64,000 bases of DNA, taken from contig NZ_VWVM01000001.1 of assembly GCF_008632075.1 (NCBI RefSeq), forward strand, positions 372,001 to 436,000. The letters run 5' to 3'. Source of the DNA: Candidatus Pantoea gossypiicola. GTDB lineage: Bacteria; Pseudomonadota; Gammaproteobacteria; Enterobacterales; Enterobacteriaceae. The notes beneath the pieces were generated by a model that worked only from the letters and a program-made list of their open reading frames with translations, was not told the DNA's origin and did no database searches. Shown here piece after piece: positions 45,830-58,611 of the stretch. The stretch's first letter is position 1, and each line of letters starts with the position of its first letter. A program made the position numbers and the translations under genes.

Positions 45830-46746
45830 AACGCCGGTTTAAGCGTGCGTTGTTGCGCCAGCAGCGCCGCCTGCTGGCGCACTTCCTGCCATATCGCTTC
45901 TGCGGCAGGCGTCAGCGAGCGGTTTTTCCGTTTGATTAGCGTCAGGCTGCGATTGATTTCCGGATAGAGACGCCGCACCTTGAGGGCGCGATCCGCCGGT
46001 AGCGGTAAGGCCAGCGCGGGCAGAATACTGATACCAATCCCTACCTGCACCATCGGAAACAGCGTGGCGGGATGACCAATCTCCTGCACCACTTCTGCCC
46101 TGATATTCTGCTGCTGCATTGCCGCATCAATCAAAACCCGACTGCCGGACGCGTAATCCTGCAAGACCATGGTTCGGCCCTCCAGCATCGCCCATTCAGC
46201 TCTTTCCACCATCGCCAGCGGATCATCCTCGCGACATAACAGCAGGAAAGGCTCATCCAGAATCGCGATGCTGTCGAAATCGCTGTCGCTGAGTGGCCCA
46301 ATCACGATCCCGAAATCGACTTCGGCATTACGCACACTTTGCAGCACCCATTGCTGGGCGCGATCGTGCAGGATGACTTTAATATCGGGAAAATGGTGCT
46401 GACTGGCGGCAAGACATTGCGGCATCAGATGCGCGGAAATAGTCTGGCTGGCGGCGACTCTGACGGTGCCACTGCGCTGCTCGCCAAAACTGCGGATATC
46501 CAGCAAGGTGGTATGAATCTCCTCCAGCAGGCGCTCCATGCGTGATGCCAGCTGTTTGCCTGCCTCGGTCAGCATCACCTCACGCGTAGTACGATCCAGC
46601 AACCGCACGCCGGTTTCCGCTTCAAGCTCTTTGATACTGTGGCTCACCGCCGACTGACTCAGACCTATCGCCTGCCCCGCCTGACTGAAGCCGCCATAGT
46701 GGGCCACCGCAATAAACGTCCGTAGCTGACGCAGCGTATAATTCAT
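45826..46746 (-). CDS. yfeR: LysR-family regulator YfeR
   Basis: 306 residues. N-terminal [45 protein letters not shown], then the effector domain ([62 protein letters not shown]). Strong similarity to E. coli/Salmonella YfeR, which regulates the divergent yfeH gene. The same divergent partner is found here, 95 bases away. Confidence 0.92.
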   Translation of the reverse strand: MNYTLRQLRTFIAVAHYGGFSQAGQAIGLSQSAVSHSIKELEAETGVRLLDRTTREVMLTEAGKQLASRMERLLEEIHTTLLDIRSFGEQRSGTVRVAASQTISAHLMPQCLAASQHHFPDIKVILHDRAQQWVLQSVRNAEVDFGIVIGPLSDSDFDSIAILDEPFLLLCREDDPLAMVERAEWAMLEGRTMVLQDYASGSRVLIDAAMQQQNIRAEVVQEIGHPATLFPMVQVGIGISILPALALPLPADRALKVRRLYPEINRSLTLIKRKNRSLTPAAEAIWQEVRQQAALLAQQRTLKPAF

Positions 46747-46841
46747 CGATTTTTCTCATAGATTGATTCAATAAATCAATTTTATTTCTAAAACTACTTG
46801 TCGCACAATCGTGCTATTGAAAAATTTACCGGATTTTAACA

Positions 46842-47852
46842 ATGGGCTTTTTAAAACTCGATCCGATGATGGTTAAACTCATCATCACCGTGCTGCTGGC
46901 CTCTTTCCTGCCAGCGAAAGGGATCTATGTCGATATCTTCAGCTACCTTGCGACAGCAGCAATAGCACTGCTGTTCTTTATGCACGGTGCCAAGCTCTCG
47001 CGTGAAAAGATCATCGCAGGCAGCAGTCACTGGCAGCTGCATCTTTGGATTATGTTCAGCACCTTTGTGCTGTTTCCGGCGCTGGGTCTGCTGCTGGTCT
47101 GGTGGCATCCGGTTGATGTCGGCCCGGAGATTTATACCGGCTTTATCTACCTTTGCATCCTGCCTGCGACGGTGCAGTCTGCTATCGCCTTTACCTCAAT
47201 GGCAGGCGGTAACGTTGCCGCAGCGGTGTGCAGCGCCTCGGCATCAAGCCTGCTGGGTGTCTTCATTTCACCGTTGCTGGTGAATCTGGTGATGGATATC
47301 CACAGCAGTGCGCCCAGCGATGGTCTGGAGCAGATCGGCAAGATTATGTTGCAACTGATGGTGCCTTTCATTCTGGGTCACCTTTCACGTCGCTGGATCG
47401 GTGGCTGGGTTGAGAAACACCGTAGCCTGATTGGCAAAACTGACCAGACTTCAATTCTGCTGGTGGTCTATTCCGCTTTCAGTGAAGCCGTGGTGAACGG
47501 TATCTGGCATCGTGTTGGCCTGATTACGCTGCTGTGGATTGTGGCGGGTTCTGTCATCCTGCTGACCGCCGTGCTGATTATCAACCTGCTGGCTTCGCGT
47601 CTGTTCCGCTTTAAACGCGCCGATGAGATTGTGGTGCTGTTTTGTGGCTCAAAGAAGAGCCTGGCGAATGGCGTGCCGATGGCGAACATTCTGTTTCCGG
47701 CCAGTACCGTGGGAATCATTGTGCTGCCGCTGATGATTTTCCATCAGGTACAGCTGATGGTCTGCTCGTTTATCGCCGGACGTTACAAAAGGACCAATGA
47801 GAAACAGCAGGCTCTGCAGGTGAAAGATTCGGTAATGGAGTCACAGAAGTAA
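46842..47852 (+). CDS. yfeH: bile acid:sodium symporter family protein YfeH
   Basis: 336 residues, ten membrane helices. SBF/BASS family patterns: FMHGAKLSREKI, CILPATVQSAIAFTSMAGGNVAAAVCSASASSLLGVFISPLL (the crossover helix, about 106-145) and LFCGSKKSLANGVPMANILFP (about 265-285). The branch is that of E. coli YfeH, a putative Na+-coupled transporter of unknown substrate under YfeR control. Confidence 0.92.
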   Translation: MGFLKLDPMMVKLIITVLLASFLPAKGIYVDIFSYLATAAIALLFFMHGAKLSREKIIAGSSHWQLHLWIMFSTFVLFPALGLLLVWWHPVDVGPEIYTGFIYLCILPATVQSAIAFTSMAGGNVAAAVCSASASSLLGVFISPLLVNLVMDIHSSAPSDGLEQIGKIMLQLMVPFILGHLSRRWIGGWVEKHRSLIGKTDQTSILLVVYSAFSEAVVNGIWHRVGLITLLWIVAGSVILLTAVLIINLLASRLFRFKRADEIVVLFCGSKKSLANGVPMANILFPASTVGIIVLPLMIFHQVQLMVCSFIAGRYKRTNEKQQALQVKDSVMESQK

Positions 47853-47857
47853 AACAG

Positions 47858-47879
47858 CTGCCCGCCTGCGCGGGCACTT

Positions 47880-47880
<1 letters not shown>
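47858..47880 (+). terminator. terminator of yfeH
   Basis: GCCCGC-ctgc-GCGGGC followed by ACTTTTAC, 8 bases after the stop. Confidence 0.7.
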
Positions 47881-50127
<2,247 letters not shown>

Positions 50128-50134
50128 TCAGATA

Positions 50135-50160
50135 AAAAACCCCCGACAGGCGGGGGTTTA
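50135..50160 (-). terminator. terminator of zipA
   Basis: AAACCCCCG-cctg-CGGGGGTTTTTT as read on the minus strand, between zipA and ligA. Confidence 0.85.
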
Positions 50161-50192
50161 TTTAACAATTAAGATAGCGGTCAGCGCAGGTC

Positions 50193-51191
50193 TCAGACGC
50201 CAACCACATCGCGAATACGCGCTTTGTAGGTTTCCAGCTTCTGCGGCGTCATCATACGACGCTCATCATCGAGCACGACACCGCCAACGTCATCAGCGAT
50301 ACGCTGTGCAGACTGCAGCATCAGCTTGAAGTTCTGATTCGCATCACCATAAGAAGGCACCATCATAAAGATAGAGATGCCTGGCGTGCTGAAATCAGTC
50401 ATCAGATCAGGGTTGAACGAACCCGGCTTAACCATGTTAGCCAGACTGAACAGAACCGGGCCGCTGCCTGCCGGACTCAGATGACGATGGAAAATGTTCA
50501 TTTCACCAAACTGGAAGCCCGCCTGCAGTATACCCTGCAGTAATGCCTCACCGTTCAGCTCACCGCCCGAATGGGCTGCAACATGTAGTACCAGTACCGC
50601 TTCTTTCGGTTTTTCCACTGGCGCTTTCGCTGCAGGCTGTGCAGGCGCGGGAGCCGGTGTTACTTCAGGCTGAGGCTCAGGTTCTGCCTGGTACTGCGGA
50701 GCGGGCTGGACAGATTCCAGCGGATCGAGATCCAGCAGCGGGTCAGCCTGGACTGGCGGCGCGACAAAAGTCGGCGCGGGCTGCTGACGAGCCGGTTCAG
50801 GGCGCGGCTGCGGAGCAGGCTTCGGTGCCGTATTGAAAAGCGGATCGTTTTCTGGTTCGGCTTGCGGAGCAGGTCGTGGCGCAGGCTGACGCACAGGCTC
50901 AGCAGGCGCTTGCTTACGCGGCGCTTCTGACTGTGGCTCACGAATCTCATCGAAACGCGGTTCCTGGTGTGTGCTGCGTTCAGAACGAATGCGAACCTCG
51001 CCGACGCCGTCATCTTCGTCGTCAATCAGATCCTGCTCATCATGTTCTTTACGTTGTTTCAGACGTTTATGCGGGCGATCACGGAACACTGACGAACGCT
51101 CTTTACGGCTGGTCCACAGCCCGTGAAGAAGGAGCGCTATAATGGCGATCGCGCCAACAACGATTAATATCAGACGCAAATCCTGCATCAT
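50193..51191 (-). CDS. zipA: cell division protein ZipA
   Basis: 332 residues from the ATG at 51191; a longer frame upstream (13 more codons) is unlike ZipA. N-terminal membrane anchor ([23 protein letters not shown]), a charged stretch, a long Pro/Gln/Ala-rich linker (about 85-195), and the C-terminal FtsZ-binding domain (about 200-332; [24 protein letters not shown] and onward). ZipA tethers FtsZ to the inner membrane. Divergent from cysZ, as in E. coli. Confidence 0.95.
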   Translation of the reverse strand: MMQDLRLILIVVGAIAIIALLLHGLWTSRKERSSVFRDRPHKRLKQRKEHDEQDLIDDEDDGVGEVRIRSERSTHQEPRFDEIREPQSEAPRKQAPAEPVRQPAPRPAPQAEPENDPLFNTAPKPAPQPRPEPARQQPAPTFVAPPVQADPLLDLDPLESVQPAPQYQAEPEPQPEVTPAPAPAQPAAKAPVEKPKEAVLVLHVAAHSGGELNGEALLQGILQAGFQFGEMNIFHRHLSPAGSGPVLFSLANMVKPGSFNPDLMTDFSTPGISIFMMVPSYGDANQNFKLMLQSAQRIADDVGGVVLDDERRMMTPQKLETYKARIRDVVGV

Positions 51192-51408
51192 TGTATTCTC
51201 TGTTGTTCCAATACCTTGCCACCGCGGCAAACTTTATCCTCTAACTGTATTTGCCCTGCTACACAAGTGCAAGTCTGTGCACTATTTTCTGACAAATAAG
51301 ATAGGCACCCACGCTTTTTCGCTGTTTTTTTACCCAAACGGCACCTGGCCTGGAGAAAAAGCCAGGTTATAGTGGGCGCGCCTTAACACTTCCAGGAGAA
51401 ATGGCTTT

Positions 51409-52176
51409 ATGGCCTTTGAGAATTCGGTCTCAGATTTTAACGGCATGCACTACTTTAGCCAGGGCTGGAAACTGGTCCGTCTGCCTGGCATTCGCCGCTT
51501 TGTGGTGATGCCACTGCTGATTAACATTATCATGCTCGGTGGCGCATTCGTCTGGCTGTTCTATCGTCTCGGTGACTGGATCCCGCGCCTGATGACCCAT
51601 ATTCCGGACTGGCTGCAATGGCTGAGCTATCTGTTGTGGCCGTTGTCTGTGATTGCGATTGTGCTGGTGTTTAGCTACTTTTTCTCGACGCTGGCAAATC
51701 TGATAGCGGCCCCTTTCTGCGGCCTGCTGGCCGAGCAGCTCGAAGGACGCCTGACCGGTAAGCCTCTGCCCGATAGCGGCTGGGCAGGAATGATTAAAGA
51801 TGTGCCGCGTATTATGAAGCGCGAGATGCAAAAACTGGGCTATTACCTGCCCCGCGCGCTGGGACTGTTGCTGCTCTACTTTATTCCTGGTTTTGGTCAG
51901 ACGGTTGCCCCGGTGCTGTGGTTCCTGTTCAGTGCCTGGATGTTATCCATCCAGTATTGCGACTATCCGTTCGACAACCACAAAGTGCCGTTTCAGCAGA
52001 TGCGAAACGCCCTGCGTCGGCACAAAACAGCCAATATGCAGTTTGGCGCACTCACCAGCCTGTTCACTATGATTCCAGTTCTGAATCTGGTGATTATGCC
52101 CGTTGCTGTTTGCGGTGCCACCGCCATGTGGGTCGATCGCTACCGACCGCAGCTGGCACGTAATGAGGTGCGCTAG
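51409..52176 (+). CDS. cysZ: sulfate transporter CysZ
   Basis: 255 residues, DUF540/EI24 family. Hydrophobic helices at about 33-55, 68-95, 150-175 and 205-230; the motif [21 protein letters not shown] (about 96-116) is typical of CysZ. It imports sulfate for cysteine synthesis. Starts after CAGGAG and lies 141 bases before cysK. Confidence 0.94.
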   Translation: MAFENSVSDFNGMHYFSQGWKLVRLPGIRRFVVMPLLINIIMLGGAFVWLFYRLGDWIPRLMTHIPDWLQWLSYLLWPLSVIAIVLVFSYFFSTLANLIAAPFCGLLAEQLEGRLTGKPLPDSGWAGMIKDVPRIMKREMQKLGYYLPRALGLLLLYFIPGFGQTVAPVLWFLFSAWMLSIQYCDYPFDNHKVPFQQMRNALRRHKTANMQFGALTSLFTMIPVLNLVIMPVAVCGATAMWVDRYRPQLARNEVR

Positions 52177-52317
52177 ACTCATCAGCGCGCCTTATGCTCT
52201 TTTTCGCAGGGCTTATTGCCGGGGGACATATAGATATACGATTTCTTTCCTTCCGCCCCCAGGCAGAACAGGTATGCTCATAGGGTTCCCAATAATTCAT
52301 ACAGTTAAGGGCAGGCT

Positions 52318-53286
52318 ATGAGTAAGATCTATGAAGACAACTCTTTGACAATTGGTCATACGCCACTGGTTCGACTGAACCGCATCGGTAACGGCCGCAT
52401 TCTTGCGAAAGTTGAATCCCGTAACCCGAGCTTCAGCATTAAATGCCGTATCGGTGCCAACATGATTTGGGACGCAGAGAAACGCGGTATTCTGAAACCC
52501 GGTATTGAGTTGGTTGAACCGACCAGTGGTAACACCGGCATCGCGCTGGCCTACGTTGCCGCTGCGCGCGGTTATAAGCTTACGCTGACCATGCCGGAAA
52601 CCATGTCGGTGGAACGTCGTAAGCTGCTGAAAGCGCTGGGTGCGAAGCTGGTTCTGACCGAAGGTGCCAAAGGCATGAAAGGTGCCATCGGCAAAGCAGA
52701 AGAGATTGTCGCCAGCGACCCGGACAAATATGTGCTGCTGCAGCAGTTCAGCAACCCGGCTAACCCGGAAATCCATGAAAAGACCACCGGCCCGGAAATC
52801 TGGGAAGATACCGATGGCGAAGTGGATGTCTTTATTGCGGGTGTCGGCACAGGCGGGACGCTGACCGGCGTCAGTCGCTACATCAAAAACACCAAAGGCA
52901 AAAAAGATCTGATTACCGTCGCGGTTGAGCCGACCGATTCGCCAGTGATTGCACAGGCGCTGGCGGGTGAAGAGATCAAACCCGGCCCGCACAAAATTCA
53001 GGGTATTGGTGCAGGCTTTATTCCGGGCAATCTGGAACTGAACCTGGTTGACCGCGTGGTGGCCATTACCAATGAAGAAGCGATCAGCACGGCGCGCAGG
53101 CTGATGGAAGAAGAAGGTATCCTGGCCGGTATCTCATCCGGTGCTGCTGTCGCCGCCGCGCTGAAGCTGCAGGAAGACGAAACCTTCGCGAACAAAAACA
53201 TCGTGGTGATTCTGCCCTCCTCTGGCGAACGCTATCTGAGTACCGCGCTGTTCGCCGATCTCTTTACGGAAAAAGAGCTGCAGTAG
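52318..53286 (+). CDS. cysK: cysteine synthase A
   Basis: 322 residues. NTPLVRL-type start ([12 protein letters not shown]), the PLP Lys in [19 protein letters not shown] (about 42), [21 protein letters not shown] (about 67-87), [16 protein letters not shown] phosphate loop (about 176-191). CysK-type SFSIKCRIG rather than CysM-type SVKDR. It makes cysteine from O-acetylserine and sulfide. A promoter-like TATGCT lies about 48 bases upstream. Confidence 0.96.
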   Translation: MSKIYEDNSLTIGHTPLVRLNRIGNGRILAKVESRNPSFSIKCRIGANMIWDAEKRGILKPGIELVEPTSGNTGIALAYVAAARGYKLTLTMPETMSVERRKLLKALGAKLVLTEGAKGMKGAIGKAEEIVASDPDKYVLLQQFSNPANPEIHEKTTGPEIWEDTDGEVDVFIAGVGTGGTLTGVSRYIKNTKGKKDLITVAVEPTDSPVIAQALAGEEIKPGPHKIQGIGAGFIPGNLELNLVDRVVAITNEEAISTARRLMEEEGILAGISSGAAVAAALKLQEDETFANKNIVVILPSSGERYLSTALFADLFTEKELQ

Positions 53287-53312
53287 CTGGAGCCGATAGT
53301 CTGAAAATGTCG

Positions 53313-53340
53313 AAAAAAGCACCCATCCGGGTGCTTTTTT
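53313..53340 (+). terminator. terminator of cysK
   Basis: AAAAAAGCACCC-atcc-GGGTGCTTTTTT, 27 bases after the stop. Confidence 0.92.
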
Positions 53341-53410
53341 GTGGTGCAGATCTCACTTTCATCACCCGGCAGATTGATTTCAGTGATGCCGATCTGGTAT
53401 TCAGACTGCC

Positions 53411-53435
53411 AATTATTTCGATGCCTGAAATTAAT
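53411..53435. promoter_or_regulatory. Mlc operator upstream of ptsH
   Basis: AATTATTTCGATG followed by CCTGAAATTAAT, nearly identical to the Mlc (DgsA) site of the E. coli ptsH promoter. It should make the operon respond to glucose uptake through EIICB-Glc. Confidence 0.85.
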
Positions 53436-53473
53436 CCGCGCTTGAAGTGGATCAAGCTGAATCGATTTACGGA

Positions 53474-53502
53474 TTCAGTGAAACGGCGAATCACGGCATA
53501 AT
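53474..53502 (+). promoter_or_regulatory. ptsH promoter P0
   Basis: TTCAGT (-35) and CATAAT (-10) with a 17-base spacer, in the position of E. coli ptsH P0. A second promoter (P1-like, TAGACT at 53626-53631 in conserved CAGGCTAGACTTTAG) lies closer to the gene. Confidence 0.7.
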
Positions 53503-53673
53503 TAACCGGTGACGTGTAGAATCGGTTTTGAGACGCAACGGATTGCAGATTTGACGCATGCGCGTCTTTGGTCAGCATGAAGCTATACCCGCGCACCTAC
53601 ACAGGCTAAAGTGAAGGCTCCAGGCTAGACTTTAGATCCATAATACTCATCCTGATAACGTTGGGGAAATAGA

Positions 53674-53931
53674 ATGTTCCAGCAAGAAGTTACCATTACT
53701 GCACCAAACGGTCTGCATACTCGCCCAGCTGCGCAATTCGTTAAAGAAGCCAAAGCTTTCCAGTCAGAAATCACCGTGACCTCTAACGGCAAATCAGCGA
53801 GCGCGAAAAGCCTGTTCAAACTGCAGACGCTGGGTTTAACCCAGGGAACGGTTGTCACCCTTTCCGCGGAAGGTGAAGATGAGCAGAAAGCAGTTGAGCA
53901 TCTGGTCAAACTGATGGCTGAACTGGAGTAA
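53674..53931 (+). CDS. ptsH: phosphocarrier protein HPr
   Basis: 85 residues. Active His 15 in [19 protein letters not shown] and Ser 46 in [17 protein letters not shown], the usual HPr. It takes phosphate from enzyme I and gives it to sugar-specific EIIA proteins. TTGGGGAAATAG precedes the ATG, the same leader as in E. coli. Confidence 0.97.
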   Translation: MFQQEVTITAPNGLHTRPAAQFVKEAKAFQSEITVTSNGKSASAKSLFKLQTLGLTQGTVVTLSAEGEDEQKAVEHLVKLMAELE

Positions 53932-54092
53932 TCTCCGCTCAGCTCTCCAGCCAATCGACTCCTCTGCGCCATTGAGTGCAAACATCTTGATCGCGGACAA
54001 CCTGTCCGCGTTATTGCTTTCGTAAAGTACGTGTCCCGCGACAATGGCACCGCAAAGAGTCCCATCAGCCATCGTGATTAAAAGGTAGCGTT

Positions 54093-55820
54093 ATGATTTC
54101 AGGCATTTTAGCATCACCAGGTATCGCTTTCGGCAAAGCACTGCTGCTGAAAGAAGACGAGATCGTCATCAACCGCAAGAAAATTTCTGATGACCAGGTT
54201 GAGCAGGAAGTTCAGCGCTTCCTCGATGGCCGCAGCAAAGCGGCATTACAACTGGAAGCGATTCGCGTCAAAGCGGGTGAAACCCTCGGTGAAGAGAAAG
54301 CAGCCATCTTCGAAGGCCACATCATGTTGCTGGAAGATGAAGAGCTGGAGCAGGAAATCATCGACCTGATCAAAAAAGATCACGCGACTGCCGATGCTGC
54401 TGCTTACTCGGTCATTGATGGCCAGGCGAAAGCACTGGAAGAATTAGATGACGAATATCTGAAAGAGCGTGCGGCTGACGTGCGTGACATCGGTAAACGT
54501 CTGCTGCAAAACATCCTTGGTCTGCACATCGTTGACCTGAGCGCTATTCAGGACGAATCCATTCTGGTGGCCAAAGATTTAACGCCGTCAGAAACCGCAC
54601 AGCTAAACCTGAAAAAGGTGCTGGGCTTTATCACCGATCTGGGTGGCCGTACCTCACATACCTCAATCATGGCGCGCTCGCTGGAGATCCCGGCCATTGT
54701 CGGCACCGGCAATGTGACCGTCACGATTAAAAATGGCGATTTCCTGATTCTGGATGGCGTTAACAATGCCATTCACGTCAATCCTTCAGAAGCAGTTCAG
54801 GAAGAGCTTAAAGCCGTACAGAACCAGTATCTGTCGGAAAAACATGAATTAGCCAAGCTGAAAGATCTGCCAGCCGTGACGCTGGATGGTCATCAGGTTG
54901 AAGTCTGTGCCAACATCGGTACTGTACGCGATATCGCCGGTGCTGAGCGCAACGGCGCGGAAGGCGTCGGTCTCTACCGCACCGAATTCCTGTTCATGGA
55001 CCGTGATGCGCTGCCGACCGAAGAAGAGCAGTTCCAGGCGTACAAAGCGGTCGCTGAAGCGATGGGTTCCCAGGCGGTTATCGTACGTACCATGGATATC
55101 GGCGGTGACAAAGATCTGCCTTACATGAATCTGCCAAAAGAAGAGAACCCGTTCCTCGGCTGGCGTGCTATCCGTATCGCGATGGATCGCAAAGAGATTC
55201 TTCATGCACAGCTGCGTGCCATCCTGCGCGCCTCCTCCTTCGGTAAACTGCGCATCATGTTCCCGATGATCATTTCGGTTGAAGAAGTACGCAGCCTGAA
55301 AGCGGAACTGGAACTGCTGAAAGCGCAGTTGCGTGAAGAAGGTAAAGCCTTTGATGAAAGCATCGAAGTCGGCATCATGGTCGAGACCCCGGCTTCAGCC
55401 GTCATTGCCCATCATCTGGCGAAAGAGGTCGACTTCTTCAGTATTGGGACAAACGATCTGACGCAGTATACTCTGGCGGTCGATCGTGGTAATGATTTGA
55501 TCTCGCACCTGTACAACCCAATGACGCCGTCTGTGCTTAACTTAATCAAGCAAGTCATTGATGCATCTCACGCTGAAGGTAAATGGACCGGCATGTGTGG
55601 TGAGCTGGCAGGTGATGAACGTGCTACACTACTGTTACTGGGAATGGGGCTGGACGAGTTCAGTATGAGTGCCATTTCTATCCCTGGCATCAAGAAAATC
55701 ATTCGTAATACTAATTTTGAAGATGCGAAGGCATTGGCAGAGCAGGCACTGGCTCAACCGACAGCGGAAGACTTAATGAACCTTGTTAACAAGTTCATTA
55801 AAGAAAAAACGCTCTGCTAA
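54093..55820 (+). CDS. ptsI: PTS enzyme I
   Basis: 575 residues, same length as E. coli. Phospho-His 189 in [25 protein letters not shown]-binding signature [22 protein letters not shown] (about 445-466), active Cys in [12 protein letters not shown] (about 502). It moves phosphate from PEP to HPr. The gap after ptsH is 161 bases, longer than in E. coli, so an extra promoter or processing site is possible. Confidence 0.97.
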   Translation: MISGILASPGIAFGKALLLKEDEIVINRKKISDDQVEQEVQRFLDGRSKAALQLEAIRVKAGETLGEEKAAIFEGHIMLLEDEELEQEIIDLIKKDHATADAAAYSVIDGQAKALEELDDEYLKERAADVRDIGKRLLQNILGLHIVDLSAIQDESILVAKDLTPSETAQLNLKKVLGFITDLGGRTSHTSIMARSLEIPAIVGTGNVTVTIKNGDFLILDGVNNAIHVNPSEAVQEELKAVQNQYLSEKHELAKLKDLPAVTLDGHQVEVCANIGTVRDIAGAERNGAEGVGLYRTEFLFMDRDALPTEEEQFQAYKAVAEAMGSQAVIVRTMDIGGDKDLPYMNLPKEENPFLGWRAIRIAMDRKEILHAQLRAILRASSFGKLRIMFPMIISVEEVRSLKAELELLKAQLREEGKAFDESIEVGIMVETPASAVIAHHLAKEVDFFSIGTNDLTQYTLAVDRGNDLISHLYNPMTPSVLNLIKQVIDASHAEGKWTGMCGELAGDERATLLLLGMGLDEFSMSAISIPGIKKIIRNTNFEDAKALAEQALAQPTAEDLMNLVNKFIKEKTLC

Positions 55821-55862
55821 CCTGCATGATGCTGGCCCCAAATTACTGCTTAGGAGAAGATC

Positions 55863-56363
55863 ATGGGTTTGTTTTCTAAACTTTTTGGCGAAAAAACGGA
55901 TAGCGCTGGGACAATCGACATCGTAGCGCCTCTGTCAGGCGAAATCGTGAACATTGAAGACGTACCAGATGTAGTGTTTGCAGAAAAAATCGTGGGCGAC
56001 GGTATTGCGATCAAACCCAGCGGCAACAAAATGGTTGCGCCGGTTGATGGCACTATCGGCAAGATTTTTGAAACCAATCACGCTTTTTCGATCGAATCAG
56101 ACAACGGCATCGAGCTGTTCGTCCACTTTGGTATCGATACGGTTGAACTGAAAGGTGAAGGCTTCAAACGCATCGCTGAAGAAGGCCAGAAGGTCAAAAA
56201 AGGCGACGTGGTTATTGAGTTCGATCTGCCGTTGCTGGAAGAGAAAGCAAAATCAACCCTGACACCGGTTGTCATCTCCAACATGGATGAAATCAAGGAA
56301 TTGATTAAGCTGTCTGGTCAGGTCACCGTCGGCGAAACGCCGGTGATTCGCATCAAAAAGTAA
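55863..56363 (+). CDS. crr: PTS glucose-specific EIIA component
   Basis: 166 residues, three shorter than E. coli because of gaps near the N-terminus. Active His in [13 protein letters not shown] (about 88) and partner His in [10 protein letters not shown] (about 73). N-terminal amphipathic helix [11 protein letters not shown]. Passes phosphate to EIICB-Glc and controls adenylate cyclase and inducer exclusion. 42 bases after ptsI and followed by a terminator. Confidence 0.97.
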   Translation: MGLFSKLFGEKTDSAGTIDIVAPLSGEIVNIEDVPDVVFAEKIVGDGIAIKPSGNKMVAPVDGTIGKIFETNHAFSIESDNGIELFVHFGIDTVELKGEGFKRIAEEGQKVKKGDVVIEFDLPLLEEKAKSTLTPVVISNMDEIKELIKLSGQVTVGETPVIRIKK

Positions 56364-56380
56364 GCATTCGGATATAACAT

Positions 56381-56408
56381 AACGGCACCTGCGGGTGCCG
56401 TTATCGTT
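56381..56408. terminator. terminator of crr
   Basis: AACGGCACC-tgcg-GGTGCCGTT then ATCGTTT, 17 bases after the crr stop and just before the convergent kinase gene. Confidence 0.8.
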
Positions 56409-56424
56409 TCTGCCGGATGACGTT

Positions 56425-57765
56425 TTAACCCTGCCAGTGTGGCAGGCGCAGCGTCAGTTCAAGTCCGCCCTCTGGCCGATTCCGCGCCTCAACTTCACCA
56501 TGATGCGCCAGCACAACTTTACGCACGATAGCCAGTCCCAGACCATAACCTTTGCCCATCAGCGGCGAATTTACCCGCACAAACGGATCGAAAATGCTGG
56601 AGATTTTCTCCTCATCGACACCCGGCCCCTGATCGCGCACCTGAATCGCCAGCCACTGCTGCTCAACGCGTAAGTCGACCTCAATCCGCTGCCCTGGCAA
56701 AGAGAAGCGTAGCGCGTTGCGTAAGACGTTCTCGACCCCGCGCCGTATCAGCTCCGCATTACCCCGCACGGTGTAATCACCCCGCTCGTCAACCTGAAAA
56801 TCGACCTGCACACCGGGGATCTGTGCTTCATAGCGGACATCGGTAATGACCGCCTCCAGCAAACCGGTCAGGTCAAAATATTGCTCATCCGGGATGCTTT
56901 CATGTTCAGCCCGCGACAGCGTCAGCAGTTCACCAATCATTTTGTCCAGGCGATGCGCCTCTTCGTCAATGCGATCAAGCGAACTGTTTACGCTTTCTGG
57001 CGTCTGTCTGGCGAGTCCGGTCGCCAGCTGCAGTCGGGCCAGCGGTGAACGAAGCTCATGTGAGATATCGTGCAGCAGCTCTTCACGAGCGCGCACCAGG
57101 GTATCAAGCCGCTCAACCATGGCATCAAACGCTTCAGCGACATTTGAAATCTCGTCGTGCCGCTTACGCATAATCGGGAACAGACGCACGCTTAAATCAC
57201 CCTCGGCGACGCGGGAAAATCCCTCCCGCAACTGACGCATGGGCCGCGTCAGATTCCAGGCCAGCAGCAGACTGAACAGCAACCCCACCGACCCGGCGAA
57301 GACAAACATCGGCTCGGGGATATTCAGAAATTTTCGCGGCATCATGTTCTGTTTGCTGTTGATGCGCATGCCATTCAGGTCGTAGCGCAGCTGATATTCT
57401 TTGCCATCCGCACCCTGTACCCAGCGCACCACCTCTTCAGGGAGAGGGCCCCTGAAATCCAGGTTGCCGCTGTCCTGTGATTGTGGCGATTTAATCTGCT
57501 GCGTGACGTGAAAGAACTGACGGTCAGTTTCATCCCAGTCCGACAGCATCGCATTCAGCTCATCAGGCCCGCCCCGCTCCAGCACCGACGCAGCAGAAGT
57601 CATCTGCAGATCAATAATGCGACGGATAGCCATAATTTCAGGCGGTTCATGCCGTTTACCGGAGAGCGAAAAACCGAGCCAGATAAGCTGGCTCATGATG
57701 ACAAAAACGACCCAGAAGCCGATAAAGATCTTCCAGAACATGCGTCCACGGTAACTCTGTTTCAT
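56425..57765 (-). CDS. sensor histidine kinase (CpxA/RstB-like)
   Basis: 446 residues. Membrane helices at about 10-33 and 152-172 enclose a periplasmic sensor of about 115 residues. HAMP (about 172-225), then HisKA with phospho-His in LLHDISHELRSPLARL, and ATPase boxes ENVLRNALRFS (N), DQGPGVDEEKISSIFDPF (G1) and GKGYGLGLAIV (G2). It overlaps its response regulator by 4 bases. The pair sits between crr and cysM, where E. coli has other genes. Signal unknown; envelope-type sensor by architecture. Confidence 0.88.
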   Translation of the reverse strand: MKQSYRGRMFWKIFIGFWVVFVIMSQLIWLGFSLSGKRHEPPEIMAIRRIIDLQMTSAASVLERGGPDELNAMLSDWDETDRQFFHVTQQIKSPQSQDSGNLDFRGPLPEEVVRWVQGADGKEYQLRYDLNGMRINSKQNMMPRKFLNIPEPMFVFAGSVGLLFSLLLAWNLTRPMRQLREGFSRVAEGDLSVRLFPIMRKRHDEISNVAEAFDAMVERLDTLVRAREELLHDISHELRSPLARLQLATGLARQTPESVNSSLDRIDEEAHRLDKMIGELLTLSRAEHESIPDEQYFDLTGLLEAVITDVRYEAQIPGVQVDFQVDERGDYTVRGNAELIRRGVENVLRNALRFSLPGQRIEVDLRVEQQWLAIQVRDQGPGVDEEKISSIFDPFVRVNSPLMGKGYGLGLAIVRKVVLAHHGEVEARNRPEGGLELTLRLPHWQG

Positions 57766-58442
57766 CGAATGCGGTAACCGATGCTGCGTACGGTTTCGAT
57801 AATGATGCTGTCAGCGGTCAGTGCGCTGAGTTTCTGGCGGATGTTGCTGATGTGCACATCAACGCTGCGATCATAGGCTTCACGCGGACGTCCCAGCCCC
57901 TTTTCAGAGAGTTCATCTTTTGACACGACCCTGTCCGGCGCGCGCAGCAGCAAATCCAGCAGATTAAATTCTGATGCAGTCAGATCGAACGTTTTACCCT
58001 GCCATTCACTCATTCGGGTGGCAGGATTAAGCGTCAGGTCTCCCCAGCGCAGCGGCTCTTTAGCATCCGGCTGCGGTACCTGCTCCTCGAAACGGCGCAG
58101 TACCGCGCGCAGACGGGCGACCAGTTCACGGGGATAACAGGGTTTAGGCATATAGTCATCCGCCCCCATCTCCAGGCCGATCACGCGATCAATATTATCG
58201 CCTTTGGCAGTCAGCATGATCACCGGTATCCGGCTGTTCTGACGCACCTGACGTAACACATCGATGCCACTCATGTCGGGCAGCATAATATCCAGAATCA
58301 TGGCAGTGAAATCGCCGGAGAGCGCGCCCTGAATCCCGGCGCTGCCGGTCAGCACCAGCTGGGCATCAAATCCTTCGGCAATGAGGTACTGGCTTAACAT
58401 CGTGCCTAATTCGACATCATCATCAACAAGCAAAATTTTCAT
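57762..58442 (-). CDS. OmpR-family response regulator (CpxR-like)
   Basis: 226 residues. Receiver domain with acidic residues DDD at 7-9, phospho-Asp in AMILDIMLPDMSG (about 51), Lys in YMPKPCYPRELVARL. Winged-helix output domain at about 130-226 (LTASEFNLLDLLLRAPDRVVSKDELSEKGLGRPREAYDRSVDVHISNIRQKL), with wording close to CpxR. First gene of the two-gene operon. Targets unknown; the neighbouring cys genes are not obviously linked. Confidence 0.88.
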   Translation of the reverse strand: MKILLVDDDVELGTMLSQYLIAEGFDAQLVLTGSAGIQGALSGDFTAMILDIMLPDMSGIDVLRQVRQNSRIPVIMLTAKGDNIDRVIGLEMGADDYMPKPCYPRELVARLRAVLRRFEEQVPQPDAKEPLRWGDLTLNPATRMSEWQGKTFDLTASEFNLLDLLLRAPDRVVSKDELSEKGLGRPREAYDRSVDVHISNIRQKLSALTADSIIIETVRSIGYRIR

Positions 58443-58548
58443 GGTTATCTCTCGACAGAATTGGCGCTATTTTGTCCTGTGCCGGGCATTCGCGCAGCCT
58501 GATTTACGCGATCCTTACAGATTCAGTCTATCCGATGGGGATGCTGGC

Positions 58549-58589
58549 TAAAAAAAAGACCTGTGGGCGGTAAACGCGCGCACAGGTCT
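58549..58589 (-). terminator. terminator of cysM
   Basis: On the minus strand AGACCTGTG / CACAGGTCT with a 14-base loop followed by eight T. Confidence 0.85.
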
Positions 58590-58611
58590 GATTTCCCATC
58601 AGCAGAGATTA

